A program made the translations under genes and the position numbers. From Rhizobium rhizogenes (GTDB taxonomy: Bacteria > Pseudomonadota > Alphaproteobacteria > Rhizobiales > Rhizobiaceae), in the NCBI RefSeq assembly GCF_002005205.3, contig NZ_CP019701.2, positions 2,046,001-2,110,000 of the forward strand: a DNA stretch of 64,000 nucleotides, read 5' to 3'. This document shows positions 35,108 to 44,049 of this stretch, piece after piece. The notes beneath the pieces are model-generated. The model searched no databases. It was not told the DNA's origin and saw nothing but the letters and a program-made list of their open reading frames with translations. Positions within the stretch are counted from its first letter, which is position 1, and each line of letters opens with the position of its first letter.

Positions 35108-36469
35108 TCAAGCCGCTGCCAGTGTATCGAGAAACGATTGCCATTGCGCCGTCTTTGATTGCGGGTCAGCCCAAATATCCTCGATAGCGAAACGAAGCCC
35201 TTTCAGGATGACGGGAATATCATTTTCATATTCCTCGGGATTATCGAAAATCCTATTCACCTGCTGAAACACACGGACATAGGCTTCGGCGTTATGGTTC
35301 ATGAGGATCATGATGCTGTCATTGTCGAGATCGGACGAGCCGCCCGACCCCGCGCAAATTTCGCTGATCTTTACCCGTGCGCCAATCGTCGTTGACGCGG
35401 GGATCGCATAAAAGGTCTGCTCGTCTTGCATGGCTTTACCGCCTCGCTTCGCTTTGGGGCGACGCTGAGCAATTTCCCATGCAAGCTCATTAAGCGTTCG
35501 ATGATCTGATGGGCTTCCCTCGTTTGGCATGGATACCGTCGAGAACGTCCATCCGGTCTTATCCAACCGGTGGGTCATCAGTGCCTGAAACTTCGCAGCG
35601 GAAATAAACGGGCCTGCCGTGTCGAACGTGATCTGAAGATCGGGATTGATTTCCGTCACGCATCGTTGCAGCGCATTGAACAGGTAGGCAATAGAGGGTG
35701 TGGAAATGCCCAATACGTGTATCCATTTCGCTGTTTGCAGCAGGCCATCATTGCGCATGTCGTGAAGGCGGTTGAGTAGCAACGAAAAGGAGTTCTGTTG
35801 AGCTCCTGCAAATGCCCAACCTTCCAAGCCATAACCCTTCACGGCCTCGTACCATGCTTTGCTCTCCGTCTCGTTTCGACCCTGAAGGACGTTGAGGAGG
35901 TTCGTCTTTTGCAGCTTGCGGTGCAGTTTGAAATAATCGAGGTTAATCAGCGATTGTTTCAGGCAGGCATTGAAATCTAGTGACAGGCCGTTCGCCGTGC
36001 ACATTGCATGAAGGTCGTGCCCTTCGGCCATTAGTCGCTTAGCATGGGCTGCGACATTGCCGGGGGTTATGCCGCCCGTCGGGAAATCCAACGACATCGA
36101 ATAGTCGGAATGTGTTTCCAGCCACCGCAACATGCGCTCGCATGTCGGATCGCCAGTGAACTTGATCCGGTTGCCCTGTATCTGGAAACCGCCGCTATCT
36201 CCGATGACCGTGGTCGCCTTCCGGTCGCGCAATTTTACGATGTTGTCTTCGAGTGCGGAGTTCGCAGTCTTTGCGGCTTGGCCTGCACTGTAGAGCGCAT
36301 AGGGGTAATGAAACAGGCCGCTCTTCGGGTCGAGAAAGTTCAGGTCGGTTTCGAGAAACGAAAAGCTGCGCTTGAGGTGCTGCGAATATCCGAGCTTCGC
36401 GAATTCCTGACTGATCGCGGGGGTGTAGATGGCGTATTTTGAGGGCTTGTTAAACATGTCGTCCGTCAA
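35108..36469 (-). CDS. TGT-superfamily base transglycosylase (DpdA-like)
   Basis: 453 residues with the full active-site pattern of tRNA-guanine transglycosylase. The general-acid Asp91 is in IGDSGGFQIQG; an Asp128 lies in YSMSLDFPTGG; LLNVLQGRNE gives Gln196; GWAFAGAQ stands for the GG loop; HVLGISTP is the MGVG-like loop; and the nucleophile Asp283 is in QITFDTAGPF. The CxCxxC-His zinc site of tRNA enzymes is absent. Phage and island DpdA proteins that swap guanine in DNA for a 7-deazaguanine have this shape. No dpdB, dpdC or queuosine genes are near, so any preQ0 substrate would come from the host pathway. Divergent by 86 bases from the glycosyltransferase gene. RNA as target is not excluded. 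Confidence 0.82.
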   Translation of the reverse strand: MTDDMFNKPSKYAIYTPAISQEFAKLGYSQHLKRSFSFLETDLNFLDPKSGLFHYPYALYSAGQAAKTANSALEDNIVKLRDRKATTVIGDSGGFQIQGNRIKFTGDPTCERMLRWLETHSDYSMSLDFPTGGITPGNVAAHAKRLMAEGHDLHAMCTANGLSLDFNACLKQSLINLDYFKLHRKLQKTNLLNVLQGRNETESKAWYEAVKGYGLEGWAFAGAQQNSFSLLLNRLHDMRNDGLLQTAKWIHVLGISTPSIAYLFNALQRCVTEINPDLQITFDTAGPFISAAKFQALMTHRLDKTGWTFSTVSMPNEGSPSDHRTLNELAWEIAQRRPKAKRGGKAMQDEQTFYAIPASTTIGARVKISEICAGSGGSSDLDNDSIMILMNHNAEAYVRVFQQVNRIFDNPEEYENDIPVILKGLRFAIEDIWADPQSKTAQWQSFLDTLAAA

Positions 36470-36555
36470 AGAATTCTCGCGTTAGGATCGTCTGCAAATT
36501 TTAAGGATTGCTCGGTCTGATTGCGCCACGTTGAATAAAATGCGTGAGGCATCCA

Positions 36556-39195
36556 GTGGGAATAGCAGTTAAAAAACAAACAATTCGCGACCAAAATTAT
36601 TACGAAGCACAGTTCGCCACGATCAAAAGTGCAGCCAGCGCATTCGAGCAGCACGAGAGCAAGACAGAAAACCTGCTGAATGTCGCATTGGACAAGATTT
36701 TCGAATTCGGTGAAAGCATCCGCCAAGACCCGCAGGCATTCGAAAGCTTCCTGAGCGATCACGGAAAGGCCTCCAACAAGGTGACGAAGGCCAATCCTTA
36801 TAATGCCCTTGTCGATTTGGCCTTCTCCGACAAACGGAGCAAATCGTGGCGCAGCCAGATGAGCAATGTTCTCGCTGTCGCGGCGGAAACAATCGGCGAT
36901 CAGCAATTTGTCGATTGGCTCGTCAGCAACGGCGGCGTGTCGGGCTGTTACGTTCTCGCAGTCCAGCACTTTGCGCGACCGGCGACAGCGAAAGCCGAAA
37001 AGCTCCGCTCGATTCGGTTGAATACGATATCGGAAGAATTGAAGCGCAAGCCGATTGTAAAAAACGCCTTGCCGGGTGTCAGCCTGCCAGATGGTTTTCA
37101 TCGGTCGATGCTGTTTTCGCAGGGTGGCCAAACTTTCCTTGTCGATATCCGGGAAGGCGATAACGACGCGACAATCGAAAAGTACCTGCTGGAAGCGATT
37201 GGTGACAGGGCCGTCACCACTCATCCGCTGGCTGACAAGCCGCTGTTTTCTCTGTATCGCGCCGTCGATCTGATTTCCGGCACCTGCAAACCATCGTCGG
37301 CAGGTCAGTTGCAATGCATTGTCATCTGGAATGAGGATGCCGAAAACGGTGCAGTTACAAAACTCCGCTTTCTTTCCGACGCCTACAGCTTCACGCATGC
37401 CACCGTCACGCTGGCCCATGCGCTTCCCGAATTGAACCGCAAGGGTCAATTCATACTCGATGTGTCCGATGCCGATATCTTCCGGCAGCAGTTCCAGCAG
37501 GACACTGACTGGACAATCCGTGAGGATAATTGTGGGCTGATCTTGGCCGACAACGCTAAATCCCCCACGCGTCTGACATTGTTGCCGGTGTCTGACTACG
37601 CAGAAAAAAAGCTTCGGCAGGGCCGCAAACTTGGATTGCGCACACGGCACTTCACGATGAAGCTGGACGCGATGCAGCGCGATAGCAAGAATCTCGATAT
37701 CGCGATGACCCTGTTTCAGAAGGCGAACGCGCAAAGGACGACGCCGATTTCGCGCCCCAAGCGGTTCCAGTGGGTGTTCAACGGCCAGCATATCGAACTT
37801 GGCTTCGAACAGACCTCCGGCATGATGAACACCAACTATCCGTCCGTTGCGTTCAAGGCCACGGCAACTACATTGCCTCAAAACGAGCTTTTGCTCGCCG
37901 ATGCACAGGCTGCCTGGAATTCATTCCTCGCCTATGGTGAAGACATTGGCGGGTACATCGTGCATGGTGAAGTCGAAGACGCTGCATTTTGCATCGAGCA
38001 CACCTTCGTCAATGGCGATGCCGTCGAATACAGATCGCCGTTGATCATCGGCAGGAAGATGGACCCGACGCAGATTTGTGAACCATTTGTTCCGACAACC
38101 GTACCAACGCCGCCTGCACCGCAAACGCCACCGCCGGGATCAAAAGGTTCAACACCATCAGGAAACTCCGGCGGCTCTTCGCATTCGGGGACAACGAAAA
38201 CGGGATCGGCCTCTGCAAGCACTGCTACGAGTGCTACAGCCGCTGCCAATCATCGCCCCCGAAACTTTGCGTTGATCGAAAAGAACAGGCGGGCAAAAAC
38301 GACGTTTCCGGCCACGCCGTCGTCCAGTGGCCGCGCATTCGGTGCCTTCATTACGAGTTGCCTGCCTGACGATGCCGAACACCGGGCCGACAGGAAGTTC
38401 GACTTTGAGTGGCAACTTGAATGGTGGCGCCGTATGACCGACATTCCCGTTCACGTCATTGCGTCGAATTGGACCGACGAAGAAATCGCGGCCAGCAAAG
38501 AGCTTAGTCTACTTTCGGAGCATGGCGGTGGCATCACGCGCGTCGCTCCTCGCATCCTGATCGAAAACCGAATTGACTGCCTCAAGCAGCTATACGCCAG
38601 CGATTTCGATTGGGGCATCATCATGGATGACGATGCGGTGCTGATGCAGGCCGAAAGCCATAACAGCAGTTACCGCCTGTTTGCGGAAATGGCCACGAAG
38701 GGGAAAGATGCCTACAACGGCGTTGATGTTTTTGCCCCGATCTATGGGAGGAAGGTTCCTTTCAGCAAGGAGCTTAATGCCCCCGGAAATCCGTATACGA
38801 ACAATCACGTCTTCAAGAAGAGCACGGACCTGAAAGGCAGCATGATCGTTGTCCGTAACTTTGAGAAAGAGGGTCGGAAACCGCTGCTCCCTGATCCAAG
38901 CTTCCGCACACATGGCGAAGACACATATCTCGTGCTGCAAGCCGTCTCACTCGGCTACTCGTCCATGACCTGCTGGAACATGGTTCTGGAAGAACTGTCA
39001 GGCGAAAGCACGTTCGCAAACGGTGACGACGACCGGACGAAAAAGATGCGGAAGGGACATGACCTGCTCGTTGAAAAATTTGGCCAGCTTGGTTTGCGCC
39101 TGAAGGCAGGTTCTCATTCGCTCGATAAGAAGGAATTCGAAAGGGCCTGCTGGGGCGCAAAGCCAAAGCGGATCGAGGTCGCCAAGCCCCTATAG
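36556..39195 (+). CDS. Large protein with C-terminal GT-A glycosyltransferase domain
   Basis: About 879 residues from the GTG at 36556, which has GAGG six bases upstream; a GTG at 36544 would add four residues. Residues 1-510 form an unassigned region with no motif I recognise (VKKQTIRDQNYYEAQFATIK at the start). A low-complexity Pro/Gly/Ser/Thr linker spans about 512-565. The last 310 residues look like a GT-A glycosyltransferase: AFITSCLPDD, FEWQLEWWRR, a DDD metal motif in DWGIIMDDDAVLM (about residue 690), KGSMIVVRNF, and THGEDTYLVLQAVSLGY (about 786), the acid position near the acceptor. This resembles glycosyltransferases linked to phage base-modification enzymes (TAGT type, from memory). 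With the transglycosylase it could add sugar to a modified base. Alternative: it glycosylates the island flagellin or another protein. Confidence 0.7.
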   Translation: MGIAVKKQTIRDQNYYEAQFATIKSAASAFEQHESKTENLLNVALDKIFEFGESIRQDPQAFESFLSDHGKASNKVTKANPYNALVDLAFSDKRSKSWRSQMSNVLAVAAETIGDQQFVDWLVSNGGVSGCYVLAVQHFARPATAKAEKLRSIRLNTISEELKRKPIVKNALPGVSLPDGFHRSMLFSQGGQTFLVDIREGDNDATIEKYLLEAIGDRAVTTHPLADKPLFSLYRAVDLISGTCKPSSAGQLQCIVIWNEDAENGAVTKLRFLSDAYSFTHATVTLAHALPELNRKGQFILDVSDADIFRQQFQQDTDWTIREDNCGLILADNAKSPTRLTLLPVSDYAEKKLRQGRKLGLRTRHFTMKLDAMQRDSKNLDIAMTLFQKANAQRTTPISRPKRFQWVFNGQHIELGFEQTSGMMNTNYPSVAFKATATTLPQNELLLADAQAAWNSFLAYGEDIGGYIVHGEVEDAAFCIEHTFVNGDAVEYRSPLIIGRKMDPTQICEPFVPTTVPTPPAPQTPPPGSKGSTPSGNSGGSSHSGTTKTGSASASTATSATAAANHRPRNFALIEKNRRAKTTFPATPSSSGRAFGAFITSCLPDDAEHRADRKFDFEWQLEWWRRMTDIPVHVIASNWTDEEIAASKELSLLSEHGGGITRVAPRILIENRIDCLKQLYASDFDWGIIMDDDAVLMQAESHNSSYRLFAEMATKGKDAYNGVDVFAPIYGRKVPFSKELNAPGNPYTNNHVFKKSTDLKGSMIVVRNFEKEGRKPLLPDPSFRTHGEDTYLVLQAVSLGYSSMTCWNMVLEELSGESTFANGDDDRTKKMRKGHDLLVEKFGQLGLRLKAGSHSLDKKEFERACWGAKPKRIEVAKPL

Positions 39196-39205
39196 TGTTC
39201 CTCAG

Positions 39206-39228
39206 AAAAGTTCGTTGAGCGAACTTTT
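39206..39228. terminator. Island palindrome 3, two-way terminator
   Basis: AAAAGTTCG and CGAACTTTT around TTGAG, 10 bases after the stop of the glycosyltransferase protein and 22 before the stop of the convergent small recombinase. Confidence 0.75.
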
Positions 39229-39250
39229 GCCATACCGGAATGGGCGACGG

Positions 39251-39820
39251 TCAGAGCAAATCGACCGCCGCTTTCATCATGTCGTCCCGTACATCGATGT
39301 AACGTTGTGTGGTCGTCAAGTTGCGGTGGCCTGCCAGCGTCATGATGACCTTCGGGCTGACACCGGAATGTGCAAGTCGTGTGATGAACCAGCGGCGACC
39401 GCTATGCGAGGTCGCCCCGTCGAGACCGGCGCTCTTATATAATTGTCCGATTAACTGGCAGAGGGTATTTGCGGAGAACGCCGTCCGCTTCTGTGTCACC
39501 AGCAGCGGTGCATCGGCATCCCGCTTCTCTGGCCAGTCCGTCCGATGGCGCTCGATCTCCCGGCGCAACTTCTCATTCAGGAAGACCACGCGGGCATGAC
39601 CGCCCTTGGTGATCTCGGCCCGTAGCCGCAACTGCTCGCGCACCTTGCCCTCGCCGTCAATCACGTCGCGCACGGTCAGCGCAGCAATCTCACCGACGCG
39701 CAATCCTGCGAGATGAGAGAGCATCAGCGCCAGCCTATTGCGCCCTGCGTGCTTCATTTGCGCTACCACGGCCAGCAGCCGTTTAAATTCGGCATCTGTC
39801 AAAACGCGCGCTTGCTTCAT
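39251..39820 (-). CDS. Minimal (FimB-like) tyrosine recombinase
   Basis: 189 residues, catalytic domain only. Arg41 in HLAGLRVGEIAAL, a Lys in RAEITKGGHARVV, His139/Arg142 in SHSGRRWFITRL, His165 in LAGHRNLTTTQRYI and Tyr174. All catalytic residues are present; the N-terminal core-binding domain is missing. FimB/FimE invertases share this size. GAGGTTCCG precedes the ATG. It may act in trans on the DNA around it; no inverted repeats that it would use were found. Confidence 0.9.
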   Translation of the reverse strand: MKQARVLTDAEFKRLLAVVAQMKHAGRNRLALMLSHLAGLRVGEIAALTVRDVIDGEGKVREQLRLRAEITKGGHARVVFLNEKLRREIERHRTDWPEKRDADAPLLVTQKRTAFSANTLCQLIGQLYKSAGLDGATSHSGRRWFITRLAHSGVSPKVIMTLAGHRNLTTTQRYIDVRDDMMKAAVDLL

Positions 39821-40001
39821 CGGAACCTCACTAAACCCAGCATTTCCATGCCGTTCGTTATGTTGCCGATGAGCAGGAAGGGCGAGCGTCAGCGTGAAGC
39901 GAGAAATTGCCCTGTGGGATCAAGGCGTCAGCACCATCCCGAGCGCAAACGTCAGAAAATGTGCGTTTCATTAGGTTTGGATTTTGGAGGCTTCGCAGTG
40001 G

Positions 40002-40820
40002 CTATTTCTGTTCGCTCTCATGCCAACGACGAAGAGCAAGCGTGGACATTATCGAGGTGAGACGAAAGATTGCCGCTCCGAGAAGGGCGAGCAGGATGAG
40101 GCAGGCAAACAGGCGCGGCATATTCAACCGATATTGCGCTTCCAGCAGTCGAAAGGCCAAGCCGGCATTGTTGCCGGCCTGCCCCGCCGCGAACTCTCCG
40201 ACAACCGCCGCCACCAACGCAAGCCCACCTCCAATTTTGAGACCCGCGAAGAAGTTGGGTAACGCCGACGGCAGTTTCAGGTAAACGAGAGCCTGCCAAC
40301 GGGACGCGCTATAGGTTTTCATAAGGTCGGCGTGGTTTCTGTCGGCACTCTTTAAGCCTTGCAGCGTATTCAGCATTATCGGGAAGAACGTAACAAGAAA
40401 CGCACATATCAACTGCGCAATCCACGGTGTCGGCGCGTAGATAAGGATGAGCGGTGCAATCGCGACAATCGGCGTCACCTGCAATGTCACCATGACCGGT
40501 GATAACAACGTCTCGATCCATCGAGATTGCTCCAATATCACAGCCGCGCACGCCCCTCCTGCCACAGCCAGGAGCAAGGCCACAAAAGTCGTTTGAGCGG
40601 TCACCCAAAGCGCCGGCCCCAATATGGCCCAATCGCTCACAATCGCCATAGCGACGCTACCCGGCCCCGGCAAAATGTAAGGAGGGACTTCCGATAGCTC
40701 CACGTAGACAGCCCAGCACGCAATCACCACGCAAGCGCCGACTATCGGAGCGGTGACGTGGAGTATCCATTCCCTCACCGGTGTTTTCGACAGGCCTAGC
40801 TTGGCATATCTGGCGGTCAC
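40002..40820 (-). CDS. ABC transporter permease (SsuC/ThiX-like)
   Basis: 272 residues from a GTG at 40820 behind GAGGAAAAAC. Six hydrophobic segments and the EAA-like motif LMKTYSASRWQALVYLKLPS, PNFFAGLKIGGGLALVAAVV typical of the taurine/nitrate/pyrimidine importer class. The binding protein at 34027-35046 belongs to the same class. No ATPase lies nearby, so it may rely on another system's ATPase or be a remnant. Confidence 0.9.
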   Translation of the reverse strand: MTARYAKLGLSKTPVREWILHVTAPIVGACVVIACWAVYVELSEVPPYILPGPGSVAMAIVSDWAILGPALWVTAQTTFVALLLAVAGGACAAVILEQSRWIETLLSPVMVTLQVTPIVAIAPLILIYAPTPWIAQLICAFLVTFFPIMLNTLQGLKSADRNHADLMKTYSASRWQALVYLKLPSALPNFFAGLKIGGGLALVAAVVGEFAAGQAGNNAGLAFRLLEAQYRLNMPRLFACLILLALLGAAIFRLTSIMSTLALRRWHESEQK

Positions 40821-41117
40821 GTTTTTCCTCGAATGCAGTAATCAGCCATACGCATAACGAGGTGAAATGTTGCGAACCTTGCGAACGAGCGAAGAGCCCG
40901 AATGTCACGAATTGCGTGTTTTGTTAGATCTCGCCTGCAAGCGAACTGCCGGATAGGGGCTCCGTATTGCGGCAACGCAGAGAGAGGTGGAGCATTATTC
41001 TCCGAGAAAGCCATCCGGCGGCTTGATCTCAAGCACGAGGTAGAGCAGGTTGCGCCACATTAGCGGACGGATGAATCGCATCCGCCGAAAGCAACAGCCT
41101 ATATCGCGGCGGTCAAA
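40821..41117. other. Gap between permease and hsdM, 297 bp
   Basis: No gene supported. The region is divergent (permease leftward, hsdM rightward) and probably holds both promoters. It marks the change to the AT-richer base usage of the restriction-like operon. Confidence 0.45.
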
Positions 41118-42524
41118 ATGCACGATGAAAACGTCGTTCAACGTATCTGGGGACTGTGCCACATACTCCGTGGTGACGGAATAAGCTATCATGAGTACAT
41201 TTCAGAACTAACCTATCTCTTATTTTTAAAGATCGCTGCTGAAACTGGCACTGAGGCTCAGTTACCTGAAGGTTGCCGTTGGTCCGACCTCTTAGGTAGC
41301 AAAGGCGATATTCTACACACGTATCAGCAAATTCTAACGCGGTTGGGAAATGAGGCAGAGAGTCAGACCGTTAGGTCGATTTTTGCCTTTCCTACTACGG
41401 TATTCTCGCACTCCGAAAACCTTCGAGCAGTCATCAGTGGCATTTGTGCTATCGATTGGCACACGATCACGAGAGATGGTATAGGCGACATTTATGAAGG
41501 TCTACTGGCCAAGAACTCCCAAGACGCCAGATCGGGAGCAGGTCAATATTTCACTCCAAGACCGCTTGTGAATGCCATCGTGGACGTGGTTGCACCGAGT
41601 CTCGGCGAAGTGATCTACGATCCTGCAGCAGGAAGCGGTGGCTTTCTCATAGCAGCCGATCAATACGTGCGAACCCATAACTCGGCGGGTACGTATCTGA
41701 AGCGCCAGCCACAATATCAAGGCTCGGAAATCGAAAAAGGTACATTCCGTATCTGCCTGATGAATGTCTTTCTTCATCAACTAAGCGCGAACATTGTACT
41801 GGAGGATGCGCTAGCTGAAGGGGCACATAACTTTGAACTTGCTGACATCATATTAGCAAACCCGCCCTTTGGTACCAAAGCGGGAAGTGCCAGAGCTATC
41901 AGAAAAGACATCCAATATCCTAACGCCAACAAGCAACTCGCGTTTCTGCAACATATCTGCAATTCCTTAAAGGACGGCGGTCGTGCAGCAGTCGTGGTTC
42001 CGGACAATGTCTTGCAAGATGGCGGCATTGCAAAGGACATACGATCTCGCGTCTTAGATCAATTCAACCTCCACACAATTCTACGTCTACCTACGGGGAT
42101 TTTTTATAGTCAAAGTATAAAGACGCACGTATTGTTCTTCGATAGAACCAGCCAAGTAACTACGAATGTCAATTTTTACGACCTTCGATCAGGGATCAGA
42201 CCGTTCGGGAAGACCAACCCTATACACGACAATGACTTGAAGGACTTTGTCACCACCTTCACCACGAGGTCATCTCAGCAAACCAGAGCTCAGGGGAGAT
42301 GGCGTCGGTACAGCCGAGCAGAAATCGCCGAATACGGCGATGGCCTTCTACTCCCACTTTTGGAAAGCGACACAGATTCACCGCACTACGAGGCTCTACA
42401 TCCTCTCGATCTCGTAGCCACAGTCATGCAGCAATTGCGTGAAGCCGCAGCCGAAATCGAGGACTTGGCAGAAGACTTGCAGCGGCTCGACGAGGCAAAC
42501 GAGAAGCAAGATGTCGCTTCCTAG
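41118..42524 (+). CDS. hsdM: Type I DNA methyltransferase subunit (HsdM)
   Basis: 468 residues. N-terminal HsdM helical domain (MHDENVVQRIWGLCHILRGD), then SAM-binding motif I DPAAGSGGFLIAADQ (about residue 167) and catalytic NPPF (about 247) for N6-adenine methylation. GQYFTPRPLVNAIVDVV is the classical HsdM signature. The last 14 bases overlap hsdS. With HsdS it should methylate a bipartite site. No HsdR gene is in the operon or the island. Confidence 0.95.
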   Translation: MHDENVVQRIWGLCHILRGDGISYHEYISELTYLLFLKIAAETGTEAQLPEGCRWSDLLGSKGDILHTYQQILTRLGNEAESQTVRSIFAFPTTVFSHSENLRAVISGICAIDWHTITRDGIGDIYEGLLAKNSQDARSGAGQYFTPRPLVNAIVDVVAPSLGEVIYDPAAGSGGFLIAADQYVRTHNSAGTYLKRQPQYQGSEIEKGTFRICLMNVFLHQLSANIVLEDALAEGAHNFELADIILANPPFGTKAGSARAIRKDIQYPNANKQLAFLQHICNSLKDGGRAAVVVPDNVLQDGGIAKDIRSRVLDQFNLHTILRLPTGIFYSQSIKTHVLFFDRTSQVTTNVNFYDLRSGIRPFGKTNPIHDNDLKDFVTTFTTRSSQQTRAQGRWRRYSRAEIAEYGDGLLLPLLESDTDSPHYEALHPLDLVATVMQQLREAAAEIEDLAEDLQRLDEANEKQDVAS

Positions 42525-44049
42525 CAATTGGACATATCACGCACTCCGCGAGGTTATCGAACCGAGCACGAACATAGACCCGAGGCTGTATCCCAAAAGG
42601 CTATTTACCTATATCGACATTGGCAGCATTGATGGACCATCGGGAAAAATTGTCGACCCGAAGAAAGTTACCGGGTCTGGAGCCCCATCGCGCGCTCGAC
42701 GTCGTGTGCAAACATCTGATGTACTATTTTCAACAGTTCGAACGTATCTTCGAAAGGTGGTCATGGTACCGGCCACACTCGATGGCCAAGTGGCTTCAAC
42801 CGGCCTCGCCGTCTTAAGGGCAGGCCCCTCACTGGTTCCCGAATATCTGTTCCATTGGGTGCGAAGCAAACAATTCATTGATTTTATTAGCGGAGCGCAA
42901 ACGGGCGCACTGTATCCATCAGTGCGCGAGACCACACTCTTGAATGCGACTATACCTGTAGCGCCGTTCCCCGAACAACTACGAGTCGCTGAAGCTCTGA
43001 GTACTATCTTCGAGACCACGAACATCGTTCGCACGCGGCTGGAAGAGGCATCGATATTAGTCGATGAGGCCAAAAAGAACACGTTACGTCTCGCATTTGA
43101 CGGAGGTCTTTTAACGAATCCCTACAAACAGGATAGCATACCGCCGAATGCTAGCCTGCCGACATCTTGGAGAAAAGGAACCTTTGGCGATCTAGCTGCA
43201 GTCGACAGCGAGCTCGTCAGCCCGAGAGATTTCCCCGAGGCCCCTCACATCGCTCCAAACCATATTGAAAGCGGCACCGGAAAGCTCCTACCCTACCGAA
43301 CGATAAAGGATGACGGCGTCAAAAGCGCAAAGAACCGATTCCGTCCCGGTCAGATTCTCTACTCGAAGATACGCCCCCAACTTCGCAAGGCGGCGCTCGT
43401 TGACTTTGGCGGGCTTTGCAGCGCAGACATGTATCCGCTGACAGCCCGAGCGGATGCGAAGTTTCTTCTCTATTGGCTTCTTTCTCCACAGTTCAACGAG
43501 CACGTCAAACGTCGTGATGGTCGTACAGTCCTTCCGAAGATAAATAGGGCTGATCTTCTAGCCATCCCTACCCCGATCCCACCCTTGGCTGAACAAACAG
43601 CTATAGCAGCAGCTATCGAAAGAGCATTCGAACAACTGGAGCGTACCCACGCTTTGATCACAGACGCGAAGGCGTCGCTGCAACGACTTGAGGACGACGC
43701 GTCATACAAAGCATTTTCCGGCCAGCTAGTTAGGAATATTCCCAACGAGTCCCCGGTGTCACTAGCTCCGCAAACAGTCAGCAGCATAGACAAGATCCCA
43801 TCAAAAATTGCCCTTCGGTCTGATATCGAGGAGAAAACTATGGCAGATCCTCAGCAACAGTTAACGTCAGACATCATAGAGTGGCCGGAACAAGGCCTCA
43901 CCTTCGCGGAGATATCTGAACGCATCAGCGGCGACTATGAAGATATACGTGAAGCGATTTTTTCAGCGCTGACCGGAAATGATCCGGTATTAGAACAGGT
44001 GTTCGATAGCGAACTCGGAATGATACGTTTAAAAAGGCGTACCGCATGA
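42511..44049 (+). CDS. hsdS: Type I specificity subunit (HsdS) with C-terminal extension
   Basis: 512 residues from the ATG at 42511 (MSLPSNWTYHALREVIEPST). Two target-recognition domains, each followed by a conserved helix spacer: PEQLRVAEALSTIFE (first) and AEQTAIAAAIERAFEQ (second). Ordinary HsdS ends near residue 430; here about 70 more residues follow (MADPQQQLTSDIIEWPEQGL..), a predicted winged-helix-like unit that could contact the ATPase or nuclease. An internal ATG at 43840 could also start this part separately. The stop overlaps the next start by four bases. Confidence 0.92.
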   Translation: MSLPSNWTYHALREVIEPSTNIDPRLYPKRLFTYIDIGSIDGPSGKIVDPKKVTGSGAPSRARRRVQTSDVLFSTVRTYLRKVVMVPATLDGQVASTGLAVLRAGPSLVPEYLFHWVRSKQFIDFISGAQTGALYPSVRETTLLNATIPVAPFPEQLRVAEALSTIFETTNIVRTRLEEASILVDEAKKNTLRLAFDGGLLTNPYKQDSIPPNASLPTSWRKGTFGDLAAVDSELVSPRDFPEAPHIAPNHIESGTGKLLPYRTIKDDGVKSAKNRFRPGQILYSKIRPQLRKAALVDFGGLCSADMYPLTARADAKFLLYWLLSPQFNEHVKRRDGRTVLPKINRADLLAIPTPIPPLAEQTAIAAAIERAFEQLERTHALITDAKASLQRLEDDASYKAFSGQLVRNIPNESPVSLAPQTVSSIDKIPSKIALRSDIEEKTMADPQQQLTSDIIEWPEQGLTFAEISERISGDYEDIREAIFSALTGNDPVLEQVFDSELGMIRLKRRTA

